Source of the DNA: Burkholderiales bacterium
Lineage (GTDB): Bacteria > Pseudomonadota > Gammaproteobacteria > Burkholderiales > SG8-41
DNA: 64,000 nucleotides
Direction of reading: 5' to 3'
Assembly (NCBI GenBank): GCA_020854035.1
Contig: JADZGE010000087.1
Location: 62,001 to 126,000, forward strand
The stretch's first letter is position 1, and each line of letters opens with the position of its first letter. The translations under genes were made by a program, and so were the position numbers. This document shows, in pieces, positions 34,181 through 42,316 of this stretch. Under the pieces are notes generated by a model. The model worked only from the letters and a program-made list of their open reading frames with translations. It ran no database searches and was not told the origin of the DNA.

Positions 34181-35821
34181 TCACGTCCGTCTTGCGGACT
34201 GCGGCGGTTGCGCGGCGAACGGGGACCCCTTGAGGCAGAGCCGCCCCCGCGGGTCCTGCCAGAGCCGGCCATCGGCGTGAAGGCGCCCGAGGGCTCGCGC
34301 GACCGTCGCGAACTCGTGTTCGCCGAGCCTTTCCGCGATTTCCTGGTAATACCGCGGCGCGGCCTCGATCAGTTTCGCGATTTCCTCCGCGAGCCCGGCG
34401 ACGCCCGCCTCGCCGGGCCGGGCCGCGGGCGGGCGTGCATCGGCCTTCCCCTCGAGGTAATCGCCGATCTTCGCGCGATCGGCGCGGGCGTACGCGATGC
34501 GTTCGAAACGCTCGTGCGGAATGCCCTCGCCGATGGTGGCATCGATCCCGACCTTGGCGCCGGTCGGCACGACGCCGGGCGCGGTGATCGCGAGGCTCGG
34601 GTCGAGGGGCTTCGCGCGCGCCCCCGGGACGACGATAACATCGCGGTCTCCCTGCACCCGGGTCGCGATCGCCCACTCGACGTCGGTCGCGTCGAAGACG
34701 TCGATGTCGTCGTCCACCACGACCACGTGCTTGATGTCCTGCGCGGTGAGCGCCGCGAGAAGCGCGTTCTTGCCCTCGCCCGCCTGCTTGCGGATCGAGA
34801 CGATCGCGTGCCAGAACCCGCAGCCGCCGAGCGTGACGTTGATGTCCTTCACCTGCACGCCGGCGCTCGCGAGCGCCCGGCGGATCGCGGAGTAGCGCGT
34901 CGGCGCGGCGAGCCAGGTGTTCTCCCACGGCATGTGCAGCGCGTAGTAGATCGCGTCGCGGCGGCGCGTGACCGCCGTCACCCGGACGAGCGGATTCCAG
35001 TGGAGCCCGCCCATGAGGCGCGTGAATTCCCCGAAGCGGCCCTCCGGATGCGTCCAGCCGGTCGGCAGTATCTCCGCTTCGAGCACGATTTCGGCGCCGG
35101 CGAGGCACGGCAGGTCCATCGTCTCGCACCGCGCGAGTTCGACCGGCGCGCCGCGGATGCCGCCGGCGATCGCCATTTCGTCGACGCCGAGCGGCGCCCG
35201 GAAGCCGGATCCCATGATCTCGAAGGGGTGCGTACCGATCGAAATCGAGATCGGACAGGGGCGCCCCGCCTCGTACGCCCGCTGCGCGAAGAGGCGCATG
35301 TTGTTGGGCGTCACGATGTCGATGCCCGTGAGGTTCTTCTCCTTCACCATGAAGCGGTACATGCCGGAGTTCAGACCATACTCCGGGTCGCGCGCGATCA
35401 CCACGCCCGCGGTGATCATCGGCCCGCCGTCGTGAACGGACGACATCGGCACCGGCAGCCGGAAAAGATCCACGTCCGCGCCGGTCTCGACGACTTCCTT
35501 GTGGCGCGCGGTCTCGACGAACTTCGGAGCGATCGGGTGGTCGATCCCGCGCTGCAGCCGGCGCTCGATTTCCGGGTAGTCGCCGCAGCCCATGGAGAGC
35601 ACCGCGCGCCGGCGCGAGCGGATGATGCCGGAGACGAGCGGCATGTCGTAACCGATGACATCGTGGAAGAGGAGGGCGGTGTCCGCCTGATCGACGAGCG
35701 TCGCGATGTGCCGGATGTCCACCGGCTGGCGGATGTCCGCGAGTTCCTTCTCCGCGCGCAGCCGGTCGAGGAACTGGCGGAAGGTTTCGTGCCTGACGTC
35801 GATCCCGTCCATGTTCTTCAA
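34181..35821 (-). CDS. UbiD-family decarboxylase (prenylated-FMN dependent)
   Basis: 546 residues. UbiD enzymes reversibly decarboxylate aromatic or unsaturated acids with prenylated FMN. Family features include GIDVRHETFRQFLDRL, NSGMYRFMVKEKNLTGID (the E-R-E type substrate region lies around here and at GWTHPEGRFGEFT), ISISIGTHPFEIMGSG and a C-terminal DDDIDVFDATDVEWAIATR. About 70 residues at the C-terminus (after the DYLEGKAD stretch) extend past the usual UbiD end. The cofactor-making partner UbiX is encoded upstream on the same strand, with a 125-bp repeat-filled gap between them. Confidence 0.88.
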   Translation of the reverse strand: MKNMDGIDVRHETFRQFLDRLRAEKELADIRQPVDIRHIATLVDQADTALLFHDVIGYDMPLVSGIIRSRRRAVLSMGCGDYPEIERRLQRGIDHPIAPKFVETARHKEVVETGADVDLFRLPVPMSSVHDGGPMITAGVVIARDPEYGLNSGMYRFMVKEKNLTGIDIVTPNNMRLFAQRAYEAGRPCPISISIGTHPFEIMGSGFRAPLGVDEMAIAGGIRGAPVELARCETMDLPCLAGAEIVLEAEILPTGWTHPEGRFGEFTRLMGGLHWNPLVRVTAVTRRRDAIYYALHMPWENTWLAAPTRYSAIRRALASAGVQVKDINVTLGGCGFWHAIVSIRKQAGEGKNALLAALTAQDIKHVVVVDDDIDVFDATDVEWAIATRVQGDRDVIVVPGARAKPLDPSLAITAPGVVPTGAKVGIDATIGEGIPHERFERIAYARADRAKIGDYLEGKADARPPAARPGEAGVAGLAEEIAKLIEAAPRYYQEIAERLGEHEFATVARALGRLHADGRLWQDPRGRLCLKGSPFAAQPPQSARRT

Positions 35822-35841
35822 TGTTGTGAAGGGAGAGATTC

Positions 35842-35945
35842 AGCCACAGAGGCACGGAGACCACGGAGAAACCGGGGCAAGGCGGCTGGTCCCGTCAACC
35901 CGGCGATTCCTCTGCATCTCCTGCTTCCTCTGCGTCCTTGCAGCC
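35842..35945. repeat. Short-period repeat pair between ubiX-like and ubiD-like genes, CACAGAGG words
   Basis: The left arm (35842-35871) reads CAGCCACAGAGGCACGGAGA then CCACGGAGAA. The right arm (35907-35945), on the minus strand, reads GCAAGGACGCAGAGGAAGCA then GGAGATGCAGAGGAA. Both arms use CRCRGAGG-type words of 8-9 bp and face each other. They occupy both ends of the 125-bp gap between the two genes. Confidence 0.65.
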
Positions 35946-35946
35946 A

Positions 35947-36561
35947 TTACACCGACGGGGGGTGTTTCATGCCCTGCCAGCGCTTGATGCGGTCATGCTC
36001 GACGCCGAAGAGGTCGAGCACGCGCCCCACCGTGTGATTGACAAGCTCGTCCACGGTCTTCGCGTGGCTGTAGAAGGCGGGCACCGGAGGGAAGACGACG
36101 CCGCCCATTTCCGTCACCTGCACCATGTTGCGCAGGTGCGCGAGGTTGAGCGGCGCCTCGCGCACGATCAGCACCAGCCTGCGCCGCTCCTTCAATATCA
36201 CGTCCGCGGCGCGCGAGACGAGGTTGTCGGAGAACCCGAGCGCGACCGCGGCGAGCGTCTTCATGGAGCAGGGCGCGACCACCATGCCGTGGGTGACGAA
36301 CGAGCCGCTCGAAACGGAAGCCCCCACGTCGCGTACGTTGTGCACCACGTCGGCGAGCTTCGCGAGGTCTTTCCGCGTCAACTTGTGGTCGTACCAGGCG
36401 TTGAGCGCCCCGGCGTCGGATACGACGAGATGCGTTTCCCACCCGCCGATCGCGCGCAGCGTCTCGAGGATGCGCACGCCGTAGATCGCGCCGGTCGCGC
36501 CGGTCATCGCCACGATCAGCCGCTTCTTGCGCCCGCTGCTCACTTTTCTGGCAGTACTCAT
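35947..36561 (-). CDS. UbiX-family flavin prenyltransferase
   Basis: 204 residues from the ATG at 36561, which has AGGAA eight bases upstream on the minus strand. The enzyme attaches a dimethylallyl group to FMN to make the UbiD cofactor. Family motifs: VAMTGATGAIYGVRILE (phosphate site), SGSFVTHGMVVAPCSMKTLA (SxS...PCSMKTLA), and RRRLVLIVREAPLNLAHLRN (VREtPl). It supports the neighbouring UbiD-type decarboxylase. The long 9-bp repeat array lies behind its start, in the 273 bp up to the thioesterase gene. Confidence 0.92.
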   Translation of the reverse strand: MSTARKVSSGRKKRLIVAMTGATGAIYGVRILETLRAIGGWETHLVVSDAGALNAWYDHKLTRKDLAKLADVVHNVRDVGASVSSGSFVTHGMVVAPCSMKTLAAVALGFSDNLVSRAADVILKERRRLVLIVREAPLNLAHLRNMVQVTEMGGVVFPPVPAFYSHAKTVDELVNHTVGRVLDLFGVEHDRIKRWQGMKHPPSV

Positions 36562-36613
36562 GGGGTTCCTGACCATATCCTATCAAGTCGCGGCGGCCCA
36601 GGCGCAGGAACCG

Positions 36614-36656
36614 GCCATGAGCCATGCGCTTCGAGCTATGAGCCATGGGCTGTGAG
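36614..36656 (+). repeat. Short repeat, ATGAGCCATG words
   Basis: CATGAGCCATGCGCTTCGAG then CTATGAGCCATGGGCTGTGA: a roughly 9-bp degenerate word, ATGAGCCATG-like, in three or four copies. It precedes the larger array at 36689. Confidence 0.5.
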
Positions 36657-36688
36657 TTCCTTGCGGGCCCCGCGAGCGGCCTACCGCC

Positions 36689-36835
36689 CAAAGCTCAAAG
36701 CCCAGAACTCAAAGCCCAGCGCTCAAAGCGCAGAGATCAAAGCCCAGAGCCCAAAGCGCAAAGCCCAGAGCCCAAAGCGCAAAGCTCAGAGCCCAGAGCC
36801 CAGAGCTCACAGCCCGCAGCCTGCAGCCCGCGGCT
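36689..36835 (+). repeat. 9-bp tandem array, AAAGCCCAG words (about 16 units)
   Basis: About 147 bp composed of degenerate nine-base units such as CAAAGCTCA, AAGCCCAGA, ACTCAAAGC and CCAGAGCCC, changing gradually toward CAGCCCGCAG at the end. It is the longest word array in the window and finishes at the stop codon of the thioesterase gene. Units vary and there are no spacers, so it is not a CRISPR array. Confidence 0.8.
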
Positions 36836-37254
36836 CACTTCGGCTGCGCCGTGAAGTAGGTTCCCCTGCCGCTTGCCACGAGCTCCCCGTCCTTGTCGTA
36901 GAGCGAGGCCTCCGCCGTCGAGTACTGGCTGCCGAGCCGGAGCACGCGGGCGCGCGCCGTGATGTCGCCCGGCATCGCCGCCCGGTGGTAGTCCACCCGC
37001 AGATCGATGGTCGGCACGGCTCGCCCGAGACGCGCGGCGATCGCGTAGTCCGACGCAACGTCGACGATCGCGGAGAGAATGCCGCCATGGGTGTAGCCGC
37101 GGTCGGGATTGACCACCCACTCCTCGCGCCACGTCGCCTTGACTTCGATTCCCTCCCCGTCCACGCGCAGGACGGTGAAGTCGAGCCACCGGTTGAATGG
37201 TCCTCGCCGGAGCAATTGCCCCAGCTTGTCGCAATTCAGCATCTCCTCGCTCAT
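36835..37254 (-). CDS. PaaI-type hotdog thioesterase
   Basis: 139 residues of the hotdog fold. The PaaI/4HBT pattern is GYTHGGILSAIVDVASDYAIAA, where the histidine-glycine-glycine and the aspartate in the long helix form the active site, followed by PTIDLRVDYHRAAMPGD. It hydrolyses acyl-CoA thioesters, often phenylacetyl- or hydroxybenzoyl-type. Divergent from the tartrate dehydratase gene across 70 bp. Its stop codon adjoins the 9-bp array. Confidence 0.88.
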   Translation of the reverse strand: MSEEMLNCDKLGQLLRRGPFNRWLDFTVLRVDGEGIEVKATWREEWVVNPDRGYTHGGILSAIVDVASDYAIAARLGRAVPTIDLRVDYHRAAMPGDITARARVLRLGSQYSTAEASLYDKDGELVASGRGTYFTAQPK

Positions 37255-37324
37255 CGATCACCTGTCCCGATGCGGGAAAGAATGGGATGATAGCCGACAT
37301 TTCCGCATCCGCCAGCCGCCTCTC

Positions 37325-38491
37325 ATGCGCATCACCGCGATCCACGAAACCGCCGTTCCCATCAGCTCGGCGATCCGCAACGCCTACATAGACTTCAGCC
37401 GGATGACGACGAGCGTCGTCGCGCTGGTGACCGACGTCGTGCGCGAAGGCCGGCGCGTCGTCGGCTACGGCTTCAACTCGAACGGGCGCTACGCCCAGAG
37501 CGGGCTGCTCAGGGAGCGTTTCATCCCGCGGTTGATGGGTGCCGCCCCGGCGAGCCTGCTCGACGACGCGGGCACGAATCTCGACCCGCACCGGATCGCG
37601 GCGTGCCTGATGGCGAACGAGAAGCCGGGTGGCCACGGCGAGCGCTCGGTTGCCGTCGGCGTGCTCGACATGGCGGCGTGGGACGCGGTCGCGAAAATAG
37701 AGGGCAAGCCGCTTTACCGGCTTCTCGCGGACCGCTACAACGGCGGCAGGGCGGACGAGAAGGTGTTCGTGTATGCGGCGGGCGGCTATTACTACCCCGG
37801 CAAGGACACCCAGGCGCTGAAGGACGAGATGAAGCGCTACGTCGATCTCGGCTACTCGGTGGTGAAGCTGAAGATCGGCGGGGCGGCCCTCGCCGACGAT
37901 GTCAGGCGCGTCGAGGCGGTGATGTCGGTCATGGGGGCAGGCGAGAAGGTCGCGGTGGATGCGAACGGGCGCTTCGACTTGAAAACCGCCGTCGACTACG
38001 CGCGGGCGCTCGCGCCGTACGGGCTTTTCTGGTACGAGGAAGCCGGCGATCCGCTCGATTTCGCGCTGCAGGTCGAGCTCGCGAACCACTACCCGCACGC
38101 GATGGCGACGGGCGAGAATCTCTTCTCGATGCAGGACGCGTGCAACCTCGTGCGCTACGGCGGCATGCGCCCGGAACGCGACTGGCTGCAGTTCGACTGC
38201 GCGCTCTCCTACGGCCTCGTCGAGTACACGAGGACGCTCGCCATGCTGAAGGAGCACGGCTGGTCGGCGCGCCGCTGCATCCCGCACGGCGGTCACCAGA
38301 TGTCGCTCAACATCGCCGCCGGGCTGGGGCTCGGCGGAACCGAATCCTACCCGGGCGTGTTCCAGCCCTACGGCGGTTTCGCCGACGGCGTTCCCGTGGA
38401 GAGGGGCTACGTGCGCATGCCCGACGCGCCGGGCGTGGGGTTCGAGGCGAAGGGCGATCTCTGGCGGGTCATGTCCCGCATGGCGGTGTGA
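37325..38491 (+). CDS. tarD: D(-)-tartrate dehydratase (enolase superfamily)
   Basis: 388 residues, almost collinear with the characterised Bradyrhizobium enzyme (389 residues) as I remember it. It dehydrates D-tartrate to oxaloacetate with Mg2+. Expected catalytic bases are K183 (VVKLKIGG) and H321 (IPHGGHQ). Metal ligands are D212 (VDANGRF), E238 (FWYEEAGD) and E264 (ATGENLF). The N-terminal NAYIDFSRMTTSVVALVTDV and the GERSVAVGVLDMAAWDA stretch also fit. The neighbouring receptors and hydroxyacid dehydrogenases could supply or process tartrate-like acids. Confidence 0.9.
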   Translation: MRITAIHETAVPISSAIRNAYIDFSRMTTSVVALVTDVVREGRRVVGYGFNSNGRYAQSGLLRERFIPRLMGAAPASLLDDAGTNLDPHRIAACLMANEKPGGHGERSVAVGVLDMAAWDAVAKIEGKPLYRLLADRYNGGRADEKVFVYAAGGYYYPGKDTQALKDEMKRYVDLGYSVVKLKIGGAALADDVRRVEAVMSVMGAGEKVAVDANGRFDLKTAVDYARALAPYGLFWYEEAGDPLDFALQVELANHYPHAMATGENLFSMQDACNLVRYGGMRPERDWLQFDCALSYGLVEYTRTLAMLKEHGWSARRCIPHGGHQMSLNIAAGLGLGGTESYPGVFQPYGGFADGVPVERGYVRMPDAPGVGFEAKGDLWRVMSRMAV

Positions 38492-38580
38492 TCGGAAGGG
38501 GCCGGTGCGCCCGAGTAACCCCGGCGCCCCGGCCGGCGGGTGAAGAGCGGGGACCGACCCGCCGTCCCTCACCCCGTAAT

Positions 38581-38605
38581 TTGCCGTCAAATGCCGTCAA
38601 CAGGC
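38581..38605 (+). repeat. Short direct repeat, TGCCGTCAA
   Basis: TTGCCGTCAA and ATGCCGTCAA occur head to tail (38581-38600), a 10-bp period, right before a stem-loop at the 3' end of the acyl-CoA synthetase gene. Its length is only two units. Confidence 0.4.
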
Positions 38606-38633
38606 GCAGCCGCGGTCACTTCGCCGCGGCTGC
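38606..38633 (-). other. Stem-loop over the acyl-CoA synthetase stop codon
   Basis: GCAGCCGCGG (38606-38615) and CCGCGGCTGC (38624-38633) form a perfect 10-bp stem with an eight-base loop that contains the stop codon. No T tract follows on the minus strand, so any terminator role would need Rho or would be mRNA protection. Confidence 0.5.
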
Positions 38634-40124
38634 CATCTGCCGCAGGCGCTCCCGGTCCACCTTGTTGGTGCCCGCGAGCGGGAACTGATCGAGAAGGAAC
38701 ACTCGCCGCGGATGCTGGTAGGCGGGCGCGTTGGCGAGCGCGAACTGCTTGATCTCGTCCTCGGATACCGCGACGCCGTTCCGCGGCACGACGAACGCGT
38801 AGGGAACCTGGCCTTTCAGCTCGTGATCGAAGGGCATGACAAGCGCCTGGTGCACCGCCGGATGGCGCTGCAGCATGGCCTCGACTTCGCCCGGAAAGAT
38901 GTTCTCGCCGCCGGACACGAACATGTCGTCGGTGCGGCCGACGAACCAGTAGAAGCCGTCGGCGTCGCGGCGGCAGATGTCGCCGGTGTAGTACCAGCCC
39001 TCGCGCAACCGCTTCGCGCTTTCCTCCGGCAGGTTGTGGTAGCCGAGCATGTTCCCCGGGTTGCGCAGCGCAAGTTCTCCCTCGTCGGGGGAGGGTCCGC
39101 CGACGAGCCTTGCCCCGGTGCCGGGGTAGGGCACGCCGATCGAGCCGGCGGGGCGCGGCCTGCCGGAGAGATCGGGGCCGAGCGGCACCGGCCCGCCCTC
39201 GGTGACGCCGTACACGACGAGCGGCTCGGCGTTCGGGAAACTCGCCTTCACGTCCGCGATGAATGCCGGGGACGACGGCGCCGAGCCCATCATGACCGTG
39301 GTGACGCTCCCGGTGTCGATCTTCGCGAGGAGATCCCTGCGCGTGAGCAGCATCGCCATCATCGTCGGCACGCCGGAGATCACGGTGCAGCGGTAGCGCC
39401 CGATCGCCTCGATGTAGCGGGCCACGTCGAACTGGGGCAGGAGCGGCAGCGTCGCGCCCGCGGTCAGTCCCTGCTTGATCGCGTTCAGCGCGTTCTTGTG
39501 GTAGAGCGGCGCCGCGACGAGGATCACGTCCTCCTGCGTCGTGCCGCGCGTGTGCGCGAGGATGAGCCGGCTCCAGTTCTGTCCGAAATGGGAGAGCAGC
39601 ACGCCCTTGGGGCGCCCCGTCGAACCCGACGTATAGGGCTGCACGGCGACGGATTCGGGGCCCGGCTCGAACGCGTCGAAAGGACCCGGATCGAGGAAGT
39701 CCCCGAAGTCCGAATCGAAGTCCACTGCGCGCGTTCCCGCCGGAGCGAGTCGCAGCGACGCGCCGTCGGCGAAGACGATGCGCGTTCCCGCGTCCTTCAG
39801 GATGTACGCGACGCCCTCGGGGGGCAGCTTGACGTTGACCGGAACCGGCACGACGCCGGCGCGCATCGCGCCGAGCACCGTCATCACGAACTCGATGCGG
39901 TTCAGCGACAGGATGCCGACCCGGTCGCCGGGCGCGAGGCCCGCGCGCGACAGTCCCCGGGCGACGGCGTTGCAGCCGGCGTCGAGTTCCCTGAAGCTTG
40001 CCGGCCGCGGCCTCGCCGCATCGCGCAGATCGATGATCGCGGCACGATCCGAGTTCGCGTGCGCCGCGAACAGCAGCCCGAGGTTGCCCGGGTAGCCGCG
40101 GGGGTGTGGCCGGGGAACCATCAT
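38616..40124 (-). CDS. AMP-forming acyl-CoA synthetase / acid-CoA ligase
   Basis: 502 residues of the ANL superfamily. The enzyme activates a carboxylic acid with ATP and links it to CoA. Motifs: phosphate loop YTSGSTGRPKGVLLSH (about residues 163-178), the A5-type VYGVTEGGP, the hinge-region YTGDICRRDADGFYWFVGRT, GGENIFPGEVE, and the catalytic lysine in GTNKVDRERL near the C-terminus. The acid is not predictable; class position suggests aromatic or hydroxy acids. It lies 69 bp downstream of an alcohol dehydrogenase gene on the same strand. Confidence 0.9.
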   Translation of the reverse strand: MMVPRPHPRGYPGNLGLLFAAHANSDRAAIIDLRDAARPRPASFRELDAGCNAVARGLSRAGLAPGDRVGILSLNRIEFVMTVLGAMRAGVVPVPVNVKLPPEGVAYILKDAGTRIVFADGASLRLAPAGTRAVDFDSDFGDFLDPGPFDAFEPGPESVAVQPYTSGSTGRPKGVLLSHFGQNWSRLILAHTRGTTQEDVILVAAPLYHKNALNAIKQGLTAGATLPLLPQFDVARYIEAIGRYRCTVISGVPTMMAMLLTRRDLLAKIDTGSVTTVMMGSAPSSPAFIADVKASFPNAEPLVVYGVTEGGPVPLGPDLSGRPRPAGSIGVPYPGTGARLVGGPSPDEGELALRNPGNMLGYHNLPEESAKRLREGWYYTGDICRRDADGFYWFVGRTDDMFVSGGENIFPGEVEAMLQRHPAVHQALVMPFDHELKGQVPYAFVVPRNGVAVSEDEIKQFALANAPAYQHPRRVFLLDQFPLAGTNKVDRERLRQMAAAAK

Positions 40125-40193
40125 CGAGAGCGGCGCGGCCGGCGATCGGGTGCCCCGGTTCGTGTCATGCGGCGATCCACCCCCCGCCGCCCG

Positions 40194-41201
40194 TCACGGC
40201 GTGATGACAACCTTGCCGAACACCTCCCGGTCCCGGATCAGGCGCACGCCTTCGGCCGCGTCCTTCAGCGGCAGCACCCTGTCGATGACGGGCTTCATCC
40301 TGCCCTGCGCGATGAGACCCATCAATGCCTGCAGGTTCTCGTCGTAGAAGCTGTTCGAGCCGATGATCTGGAGCTCGAAGCTCCAGACGTAGCGCAGGTC
40401 CTCCTTCGGGTCGTGGCCCGCGGTCGCGCCGCAGACGAGTATCTTGCCGCCGCGCTTCACGCACCGCAGCGAGGGCAGCCAGGTGTCGCCCCCGGTGAAA
40501 TTGACGACGACGTCGACGCCGCCGTCGTAGCCGCGGCGCTGGGGTTTGCCGTATTTCTCGATCACCCACTTCGAGAAGTCCGTCTCCCGGTAGTCGACGA
40601 CGTGATCGGCGCCGAGTTCCTTCAGGCGCGCGAGTTTGTCCACTCCGCCCGCGCAAGCGATCACTTCGGCGCCCAGCATCTTCGCGAGGATCACGCAGCC
40701 CGTGCCCACCCCGCCGCTTGCCCCGAGGATCAGCACCTTGTCGCCGGACCTGACGCTGCGGTGGGTGATCAGCATCCGGTGCGCCGTGCCGTAGGCGACG
40801 GGCAGCGACGCGGCTTCCTCGAACGTGACGCCGTCCGGCATGCGGATCAACTGGTGCTGCGCGACGAGACACTTCTCCGCGAGTCCGCCGTTCAGCATCT
40901 CGCCCATCAGTCCCTTGTCTCGGTTCAACGGGTTCACGAGCACGCGGTCGCCACTCTTCCACGCGCTATCCACGCCCGGTCCGATCTGCACGATTTCGCC
41001 CGCCATGTCGAGGCCGATCACGACCGGCAGGGGCACCCTGATTCCCGGCATGCCGCGCACGGTGAACACATCGTGGTAATTGAGCGAGCACGCGCGCACG
41101 CGTATGACGACATGCCCCTCCGTCGGCCGGGGATCGGGGAAGTCCGTGACATGGCGAAGGTCTCCGATATCGCCATGCCGCTCGAGCACTGTCGCTTTCA
41201 T
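40194..41201 (-). CDS. Zinc-type medium-chain alcohol dehydrogenase / quinone reductase-like
   Basis: 335 residues. The GroES-like half has CSLNYHDVFTVRGMPGIRVPLP and GLDMAGEIVQIGPGVD. The Rossmann half has LILGASGGVGTGCVILAKMLGAEVIACAG. The structural-zinc four-cysteine loop is missing, and the catalytic-zinc position holds N/Y rather than Cys, so it may work as a reductase on enoyl or quinone substrates. A coupled acyl-CoA synthetase is downstream. Confidence 0.8.
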   Translation of the reverse strand: MKATVLERHGDIGDLRHVTDFPDPRPTEGHVVIRVRACSLNYHDVFTVRGMPGIRVPLPVVIGLDMAGEIVQIGPGVDSAWKSGDRVLVNPLNRDKGLMGEMLNGGLAEKCLVAQHQLIRMPDGVTFEEAASLPVAYGTAHRMLITHRSVRSGDKVLILGASGGVGTGCVILAKMLGAEVIACAGGVDKLARLKELGADHVVDYRETDFSKWVIEKYGKPQRRGYDGGVDVVVNFTGGDTWLPSLRCVKRGGKILVCGATAGHDPKEDLRYVWSFELQIIGSNSFYDENLQALMGLIAQGRMKPVIDRVLPLKDAAEGVRLIRDREVFGKVVITP

Positions 41202-41265
41202 GGGGTCGGTCCAATGGTGGTGAGCGCAGGCTCGCCGCGCTCGAGGCGCGGCAGCGCGGCGGCGG

Positions 41266-41793
41266 TCATGCCGCGTGCGCGAGGATGCGATTGACGCGCG
41301 TGGAAATCTCGCTCGCTCCCACGCCGTACACGTGCAGGGAAATCGCGACCCCGCCGCTTTCGTTGGCGATCCGGTGTATCCCGGCGCCGGCGGCATCGAA
41401 GGACAGGCTGCCGGCCGGGCGCGCCTTCGTCCCGGCGAAAAGAGGCACCCCCGCGACTTCCTCCCGATACCGGGTCTCCGTCAGCGTGCCGAGGTACACC
41501 CCCACGGCGCACCAGCAGTGATGGCCGTGTACTGGGCTCTGCTGGCCGTGGTCCCAGACGATCGACAGGATCGAGAAGCGGCCCCGCGGGTCGCCGTGCA
41601 GCAGGTGCCGCGCGTAGTTTTCGTGGTTCACGCGCCGCCGCTCGAGGGGCAGCCAGACGGGGGTGGCGGTCGCCTCCCGCAACGCGGCGAGTACCGCGCG
41701 TCCCATGGATTCCGCATCGTGGTCTACCGCGGCGTCGACGAGTGCGGCGAGCCGCGCCAGTTCCTGTTGCATCTTCGTCACCCGTTCCCGCAA
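41266..41793 (-). CDS. Cysteine dioxygenase type I-like thiol dioxygenase
   Basis: 175 residues, cupin fold. The iron site is visible as the H-x-H motif in SPVHGHHCWCAVGVYLG and the distal histidine in GIHRIANESGGVAISLHVYG. It oxidises cysteine or 3-mercaptopropionate to the sulfinic acid. A shorter start at the ATG 21 bases in (41772, MQQELARL) is possible. Downstream of a small membrane protein gene on the same strand (82-bp gap). Confidence 0.85.
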   Translation of the reverse strand: MRERVTKMQQELARLAALVDAAVDHDAESMGRAVLAALREATATPVWLPLERRRVNHENYARHLLHGDPRGRFSILSIVWDHGQQSPVHGHHCWCAVGVYLGTLTETRYREEVAGVPLFAGTKARPAGSLSFDAAGAGIHRIANESGGVAISLHVYGVGASEISTRVNRILAHAA

Positions 41794-41875
41794 ACGCGCG
41801 GGGCGCCTCGGTCGCGTGTGTGCGTGGAAGGAAAGATCGTCAGGCCGGCGCGGCCCTTCCGCGCCGCACCATTAC

Positions 41876-42013
41876 TCAAAGGTAAATTACAGCGGGAAAC
41901 GTCGCAACTGCAAGCACCAGCACGATCCATTCGAGGTTGTTGCGCTTCAACCAGCCGGTGAAGTGCAGAATCAGGACCACGATCGCAACCACGTAGAAAG
42001 CGTAGAAAGCCAT
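41876..42013 (-). CDS. Small membrane protein, 45 residues
   Basis: Starts at ATG 42013 with AGGAG upstream at suitable distance. It has two hydrophobic segments, residues 2-19 (AFYAFYVVAIVVLILHF) and 28-45 (EWIVLVLAVATFPAVIYL), with a positively charged turn (WLKRNN) between: a helical hairpin in the membrane. Lower GC than neighbours. I recognise no family. The promoter region carries a near-match to an FNR/ANR box, which would suggest low-oxygen expression. Confidence 0.65.
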   Translation of the reverse strand: MAFYAFYVVAIVVLILHFTGWLKRNNLEWIVLVLAVATFPAVIYL

Positions 42014-42316
42014 GGCTGAGTACTCCTGGCAACGCCTCTTGAGGAACGCTTGTGAGGGAGTATTGTTAGCGCCGCGCTGGATCGGGAAACCGTCCATCGC
42101 TTTTCGTGGTTTCATGATAGCACCACGCGCGCCCGAGCGTAACATGAGTCATGGCCAGAATCGTCCCACCGTCGCGGCGATGCTCCTTGCGCTGGATCAA
42201 GCCGGCGCGAACCGCCGCGCGGAGTCGAGCCGACCGCTTCGCCGTCGCCCCGGGCGAACCGTGATGCGCCGCCCGCGCGGCGCGGGCCGTCGCGGCGCGC
42301 TGGCGGAGTAAGCAGC
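42014..42316. other. 303-bp divergent intergenic region without a gene
   Basis: It separates the small membrane protein gene (minus) from gpsA (plus). The left half is lower in GC and holds the Shine-Dalgarno and possible -10 (TAACAAT, minus strand) of the small gene. An FNR-like sequence is at 42187-42200. The right half is very GC-rich with nothing I can recognise. A plus-strand open frame across it (42012-42311) has no coding character. Confidence 0.4.
42187..42200 (-). promoter_or_regulatory. Candidate FNR/ANR-type box, TTGATCCAGCGCAA
   Basis: Eight of ten positions match TTGATNNNNATCAA, and the TTGAT-N4-CGCAA variant is familiar from anaerobic promoters of betaproteobacteria. It lies 174 bp before the small membrane protein start. 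The distance implies a long leader or control of another transcript. Confidence 0.35.

Noticed and set aside
36689..36835. CRISPR array
   Set aside because: Units are 9 bp, degenerate and without spacers; no cas genes are present.
42012..42311. Plus-strand gene between the small membrane protein and gpsA
   Set aside because: The start overlaps the small gene antisense, and the composition is Arg/Pro-rich without a recognisable pattern.
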